Assembly (NCBI GenBank): GCA_004028505.1 | Contig: MTKO01000093.1 | Span: forward strand, 1 to 35,208 | Origin: Candidatus Electrothrix aarhusensis | Lineage (GTDB): Bacteria; Desulfobacterota; Desulfobulbia; Desulfobulbales; Desulfobulbaceae | DNA length: 35,208 bases | Reading direction: 5' to 3' | Part shown: piece after piece, positions 31,865-35,208 of the stretch | Position numbering within the stretch: position 1 is the stretch's first letter | Layout: each line of letters opens with the position of its first letter | The notes under the pieces: generated by a model | Databases searched by the model: none | Told to the model about the DNA's origin: nothing | What the model saw: only the letters and a program-made list of their open reading frames with translations | Translations under genes and position numbers: made by a program

Positions 31865-33319
31865 ATGAGACTAAGTTGTTCGCCTATGATTCACCAACGT
31901 TTTTTTTGCAAAGCGTATTTCGCTGTTGCTGTTATATTTTCTGTGTTGGTGGTCGGGCAATGTCTTGTGCCGACCTCCTCCCAGGGGTTCAGTATCGGAG
32001 AAGAAAGGGATATCGGCGAACAATTGCTGTTGGCCGTACGCGGCGAATTTGAACTTCTTGATGATCCTGATATTGTCCAATATATCAACAGACTCGGTCA
32101 GCAGGTACTTGCCATAGCTGGTCCGCAGTATTTTGATTATCATTTTTTTGTGGTCAAAAATAAACAGTTCAATGCCTTTGCTGCTCCCTCTGGGTTGATT
32201 TTTTTTAATTCTGGGCTGATTAAAACCATGCAATCCGAGGATCAGCTGCTCAGTGTCCTCGCTCATGAGGTGGGACATGTTGTGAGCAGGCATCTTTCCC
32301 GGCGTATTGCCAAGCAGGAGAAGATCAGCGCAGCAAGCATGATTTTTGGCCTTGCTAGTCTTGCTGTGGGGAACCCAGCTTTGACCCAAGGACTTTTCAG
32401 TGGAGCCCTTGCCGCTAATCAGACAGCAGGACTTAATTTTTCTCGGCAAGATGAGGAACAGGCGGATCGGCTGGCATTTGGCTGGCTCAGAATCATGGGG
32501 CGTAATCCGACAGCAATGGAAAGCATGTTGAAATCCATGCGCAGGATTACCCGGTATCGCTCAGAGCAGCTGCCCCCTTATCTCCTGACCCATCCGAATC
32601 CTGAGGACCGGCTGGACTATGTACAGTCCTTGCTGGAGCTTGAGCGAAAAAAGATGGATAAGCCCTTTCCTGATGATGTAGGAAAGTTTCCCTTTTTGCG
32701 TTTTAAGTATCGGGTGCTGAGTCAGTCTGTGGAGCCCGAAGATTTACGGGTTCACTGTGCCAATACCTTGGCATCAACTGATAATGGGCTGAAAACGGCA
32801 ATGGCCCATTATGGCCTTGCGTTGCTCAGTGCCAAGGAAAATGACTTTCAGAAAGCGCATAAGCATCTGGATATCGTTCGAAATGAATTCCCTGGGAGAG
32901 ATATCCTGGATATCGATCTTGCTGCTTTGTATATTGACTCAGGTGAGTTGGAAAAGGCTGTGCGCCTACTTCGTCGTTCGTATCAAAGGGATCCTACAGA
33001 TATGTACTGCACGTTTAAATATGCAGAAGCTATGGCCATGAAGGGGCAGCTTGAAGCAGCAGAAAAGTTCTATCTGGAGGTTGCAAAGAACATACCGGAA
33101 TATTCTCAGGTCTATTATGAACTCGCACGGGTTAAATCTGGACAAGGAGAAAGAGGGGTAAGTACATTTTATCTGGCAAAGTACTACCTGTATGAAGGAC
33201 GGATAAAGTATGCAAAGCAATATCTCAGCAGGGCGGAGAAAGACTCTGATATCCCTGCTCCATTGCAGGAAGAAGCAAAGGCGATTTTGAAACGGTTGAA
33301 GGAGCTTGAGGACGCGTAA
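31865..33319 (+). CDS. M48-family metalloprotease with TPR repeats (BepA-like)
   Basis: This is an exported zinc protease of the BepA/YfgC type, which handles outer-membrane protein assembly and quality control in the periplasm. After a hydrophobic signal segment (AVAVIFSVLVVGQCLV, possibly a lipoprotein-like Cys) comes FSIGEERDIGEQL and the active site LAHEVGHVVSRH (HExxH) with the third zinc ligand in DEEQADRLAF. The C-terminal half (from about residue 280) holds TPR-like helical repeats (ELEKAVRLLRRSYQRDPT, then GQLEAAEKFYLEVAKNIPEY). ATG 31865 is preferred: a strong hairpin abuts ATG 31838 and ATG 31886 is also possible. About 484 residues is normal for BepA-like proteins. Confidence 0.9.
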   Translation: MRLSCSPMIHQRFFCKAYFAVAVIFSVLVVGQCLVPTSSQGFSIGEERDIGEQLLLAVRGEFELLDDPDIVQYINRLGQQVLAIAGPQYFDYHFFVVKNKQFNAFAAPSGLIFFNSGLIKTMQSEDQLLSVLAHEVGHVVSRHLSRRIAKQEKISAASMIFGLASLAVGNPALTQGLFSGALAANQTAGLNFSRQDEEQADRLAFGWLRIMGRNPTAMESMLKSMRRITRYRSEQLPPYLLTHPNPEDRLDYVQSLLELERKKMDKPFPDDVGKFPFLRFKYRVLSQSVEPEDLRVHCANTLASTDNGLKTAMAHYGLALLSAKENDFQKAHKHLDIVRNEFPGRDILDIDLAALYIDSGELEKAVRLLRRSYQRDPTDMYCTFKYAEAMAMKGQLEAAEKFYLEVAKNIPEYSQVYYELARVKSGQGERGVSTFYLAKYYLYEGRIKYAKQYLSRAEKDSDIPAPLQEEAKAILKRLKELEDA

Positions 33320-33374
33320 AAAGAGATCTCCTTCATAAAGGTATGTATCAGCAACCGGATCGGATAGACGAAGT

Positions 33375-33785
33375 ATGTTAAAAAGATTTTCTGTCTCATT
33401 GGAGAAGCATCTCCTTGATCAATTTGATGATTATATCACCAGTCACGGTTATTCCAATCGTTCCGAGGCCATTCGTGATCTGATCCGCAAGAACCTGGTG
33501 GATCAGCAATGGCAGCAGGACAGCGAGGTAGTAGGTGTTGTTACCCTGGTGTATGATCATCATCAGGCCCAGTTACAGGAACGCATTACAGATCTTCAGC
33601 ATAGCTACTATCGACTCATCACCTCGACGACTCATGTGCATATGGATCACCATAACTGCCTGGAAGTGACCATTGTTAAGGGGAATGCCTTTGCTGTGCA
33701 GGAACTGGCAGAAAAAATGGTTGCATTACGCGGTGTAAAAAGCGGTAATCTGACCATGTCAAGCACTGGCGGCGATCTGCATTGA
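33375..33785 (+). CDS. nikR: Nickel-responsive regulator NikR
   Basis: This is a ribbon-helix-helix repressor that senses Ni(II). The N-terminal RHH domain starts MLKRFSVSLEKHLLDQFDDYI. The C-terminal ACT-like domain carries the complete high-affinity nickel site at the exact E. coli positions: His76, His87, His89 and Cys95 (STTHVHMDHHNC). Length is 136 residues. Target genes (nickel uptake, hydrogenase) are not in this window. The gene is 55 bp after the M48 gene on the same strand and followed by a PPC-domain gene 28 bp later. Confidence 0.93.
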   Translation: MLKRFSVSLEKHLLDQFDDYITSHGYSNRSEAIRDLIRKNLVDQQWQQDSEVVGVVTLVYDHHQAQLQERITDLQHSYYRLITSTTHVHMDHHNCLEVTIVKGNAFAVQELAEKMVALRGVKSGNLTMSSTGGDLH

Positions 33786-33813
33786 TTGCGAGGTAGGAGA
33801 ATAATGGAGAATC

Positions 33814-34251
33814 ATGGAATATAGAACAGGATCAGTCGGTCGGGTTGTGACCATTCGTTTTGATCACGGAGATGATTTTCTTGAAGGGTTACAGGAGATT
33901 ATCCTGAAGGAAAAGATCCGTAGCGGCTGGTTTCAGGTTATCGGTGCTCTGGATAAAGCCGGGGTGGTGATCGGCCCGAAAGATCCTGTTGTTCCGCCGG
34001 ACCCCATGTGGCAAGAAGTGGATGGCGTGAGCGAACTTATCGGTTGCGGGTCCGTGCATATGGATGGCGAAGAACCGAAGATTCATTTGCACGGGGCCTT
34101 GGGAGAGCATGGCGAAACGCTCACCGGCTGCATCCGTAGAGACAGCAGGGTCTATCTCTTGCTTGAGGTGGTTGTTTTTGAGTTGCTGGGGATGAATATT
34201 GCTCGCCCGTGGGATGAGGCAGCTGGGATCAGTCGGTTGATTTTTCAATAG
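33814..34251 (+). CDS. PPC/DUF296-domain protein
   Basis: This 145-residue protein consists of one PPC (plants and prokaryotes conserved) domain. The recognisable parts are RVVTIRFDHGDDFLEGLQEI, GWFQVIGALDKAGV, and the metal-site-like IHLHGALGEHGETLTGC with several His residues, then VVVFELLG near the C-terminus. In plants the domain accompanies AT-hook DNA-binding proteins; the bacterial role is not settled. It probably shares a transcript with nikR and is closed by the terminator at 34404, so a nickel or metal connection is possible but unproven. Confidence 0.85.
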   Translation: MEYRTGSVGRVVTIRFDHGDDFLEGLQEIILKEKIRSGWFQVIGALDKAGVVIGPKDPVVPPDPMWQEVDGVSELIGCGSVHMDGEEPKIHLHGALGEHGETLTGCIRRDSRVYLLLEVVVFELLGMNIARPWDEAAGISRLIFQ

Positions 34252-34403
34252 GTGGGTTGTCCGACCCTCTGCTCTCAAGGGGGGAATATGGCGGGAGCGA
34301 CTCTTTTTATATTGACCGAATCCTCCCCCCCAAAAAAAATCAGATTGAAATAAAAATCGGGGTCTGTATTACAGCTTTGATCTGTTTTGAACCTTCACAA
34401 ATG

Positions 34404-34445
34404 AAAAGGGCCGCTAGCAAATAAGCTAACGGCCCTTTTTTGATT
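34404..34445. terminator. Bidirectional intrinsic terminator
   Basis: A long stem (AAAAGGGCCGCTAGC at 34404-34418 with GCTAACGGCCCTTTT at 34425-34439) has one mismatch and a 6-nt loop. It is flanked by A-tract on the left and T-tract on the right, so it can end transcripts in both directions. It sits between the plus-strand nikR/PPC genes and the minus-strand pair to the right, exactly where convergent units need it. Confidence 0.85.
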
Positions 34446-34472
34446 TTTACATGTTATGCGAACAAATTGACA

Positions 34473-34697
34473 TCATTTATCGGGCAATCCACGAGGAGAA
34501 GAATTGCGATCCCAGCCACACTCATCACAAATCAATATTAAATTTTTAGATTTTTCGGCACATTGAGGGCAAATATTTTTCATTAAACATTCTGGACAGT
34601 CCTGGAAAGATGGCTTGCTTAAATCCTTAAATATACCTTTTCCTCTACAATTTTGACAATAGTTAGGAAAACTCTCTTCGTATTCCTTGCGGTTCAT
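34473..34697 (-). CDS. Small Cys-rich zinc-ribbon protein, unknown function
   Basis: This 74-residue protein has four CxxC pairs: CQNCRGKGIF, CPECLMKN, CPQCAEKS and CDECGW. This pattern suggests two bound zinc ions, with a DnaJ-like CxxCxGxG feel in the first pair. A GGGGGAG ribosome site precedes ATG 34697, and the start overlaps the end of the upstream gene by 4 bp, so it is the second gene of a coupled two-gene unit. The base composition is more AT-rich than the island to the left. I do not recognise the family. The terminator at 34404 follows it. Confidence 0.7.
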   Translation of the reverse strand: MNRKEYEESFPNYCQNCRGKGIFKDLSKPSFQDCPECLMKNICPQCAEKSKNLILICDECGWDRNSSPRGLPDK

Positions 34698-35131
34698 TGC
34701 TCCCCCTCATCCTGAGAATTTCCTGTTCCCGAAAATAATGTTAGGTTTCCATCTACAGCCTCACCATTTTTACAAGGAACTGAAGAGCTTTTATCTACAG
34801 CTTCACCATTTTTATAAGAATTTGAAAAACTCTTATTAATCGTCTTCATGTTTCCTTTCATAGCAAATACTTTAGCCGTAAGATCATGAATGTTATTTTG
34901 GTCAAAATTTAATATTTTATAAAAAGAATAATCATCTATATGGTTAACTGCACTTTCCCCTACGAAACCTGCTGAAGCCAAAAAAGAACTATGAACACTT
35001 TCAATATAATTTAGCTGGTAATTCTTCTTATTATCGTTAATATGTTTATTTAATGCTCTTACTGTTGATTCTTCACTCTCTTTCAATATAGCAATAAAAC
35101 CCTTACTCGTACCCATAATCTTACTTTTCAT
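34694..35131 (-). CDS. Hypothetical protein with C-terminal 14-residue tandem repeat
   Basis: This 145-residue protein has no family I can name. ATG 35131 (MKSKIMGTSKG) is preferred over ATG 35146 because AAGGAG lies just before it. The N-terminal 90 residues look like a compact mixed alpha/beta domain (GFIAILKESEESTVRALNKHI, then YIESVHSSFLASAGFVGESA). The C-terminus carries two 14-residue repeats of the form KSxSxxxKNGEAVD, encoded by a 42-bp tandem DNA repeat. It overlaps the zinc-ribbon gene by 4 bp. AT-rich codon use and isolation suggest recent acquisition. It could be one half of a small two-gene system such as toxin-immunity or defence, but nothing in it proves that. Confidence 0.65.
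   Translation of the reverse strand: MKSKIMGTSKGFIAILKESEESTVRALNKHINDNKKNYQLNYIESVHSSFLASAGFVGESAVNHIDDYSFYKILNFDQNNIHDLTAKVFAMKGNMKTINKSFSNSYKNGEAVDKSSSVPCKNGEAVDGNLTLFSGTGNSQDEGEQ
34751..34834 (-). repeat. 42-bp tandem repeat inside the hypothetical gene
   Basis: Unit 1 (34751-34792) and unit 2 (34793-34834) are both 42 bp and match at about 34 positions. The best conserved part is ATCTACAGCYTCACCATTTT. The repeat is a multiple of three, so it encodes two copies of a 14-residue motif ending KNGEAVD without disturbing the frame. Copy number could vary among strains. Confidence 0.75.
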
Positions 35132-35208
35132 TTCTCTCCTTATCATTAATTCATTCTTTCGAGATCTAAGTACCCGACCAAAATTATTCTAACAAAATAA
35201 CTTCATCC

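Noticed and set aside
34751..34834. CRISPR-like repeat
   Set aside because: Only two adjoining imperfect units with no spacers, lying in frame inside a coding region.

Overview
The window looks like a chromosomal segment of a Gram-negative, deltaproteobacterial-type organism. The best guess is the Desulfobulbales (sulfate reducer or cable-bacterium lineage). That placement is inferred from gene content and protein style: a lolA/murI/mucR group, a DVU0298-type HEAT protein, TIGR04076-like CxGC domains, PATAN (DUF4388) proteins, a M48-TPR protein and nikR. No rRNA, tRNA, CRISPR array or transposase was seen.

Layout. 1-1106: a broken region where a frameshifted, truncated napA meets a truncated VanZ-like gene head-on near position 590. 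1236-4536 (minus strand): a four-domain S1 protein, lolA, murI and a MucR/Ros regulator. 4537-5752: an AT-rich gap with a candidate small RNA, an FmdB-type zinc ribbon protein and a small membrane protein. 5866-8130: two tandem paralogues that join a Cys-rich N-terminal domain, a cyclic-nucleotide-binding fold and a PATAN domain. 8155-9372 (minus): fabB. 9772-12287: ferritin, a HEAT-like protein and an unusual fusion of a nitrilase-family domain with a heptose-1-phosphate adenylyltransferase domain.

12708-31704 is one long plus-strand chemosensory island. In order: REC-PATAN-REC-CheB-like protein, double-sensor chemoreceptor, CheW, CheY, a frameshifted HAMP protein, a very large CheA, a second CheB-like protein, a zinc-finger ParA ATPase, a NitT/TauT-type ABC transporter (its binding protein is frameshifted), a PilZ protein, a HAMP membrane protein, a TauE/SafE exporter, and a PATAN-REC-CheB-like protein. 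No cheR is present here. All three CheB-like proteins have an intact phospho-receiver but have lost residues of the Ser-His-Asp methylesterase triad, and CheA carries two extra HPt-like domains without the phospho-histidine. Together with four PATAN-domain proteins in the window, this suggests a rewired chemosensory pathway that signals through CheB-shaped, non-esterase output proteins, perhaps to surface motility or to the adjacent transport/PilZ genes. This is the main candidate for an undescribed system.

31865-35208: a BepA-like M48 metalloprotease, nikR and a PPC/DUF296 protein. A bidirectional terminator follows, then a minus-strand AT-rich two-gene unit of unknown function with a 42-bp tandem repeat.

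Three single-base frameshifts (napA, the HAMP protein, the ABC binding protein) occur in 35 kb. They may be real gene decay or residual sequencing errors; the sequence alone cannot decide.
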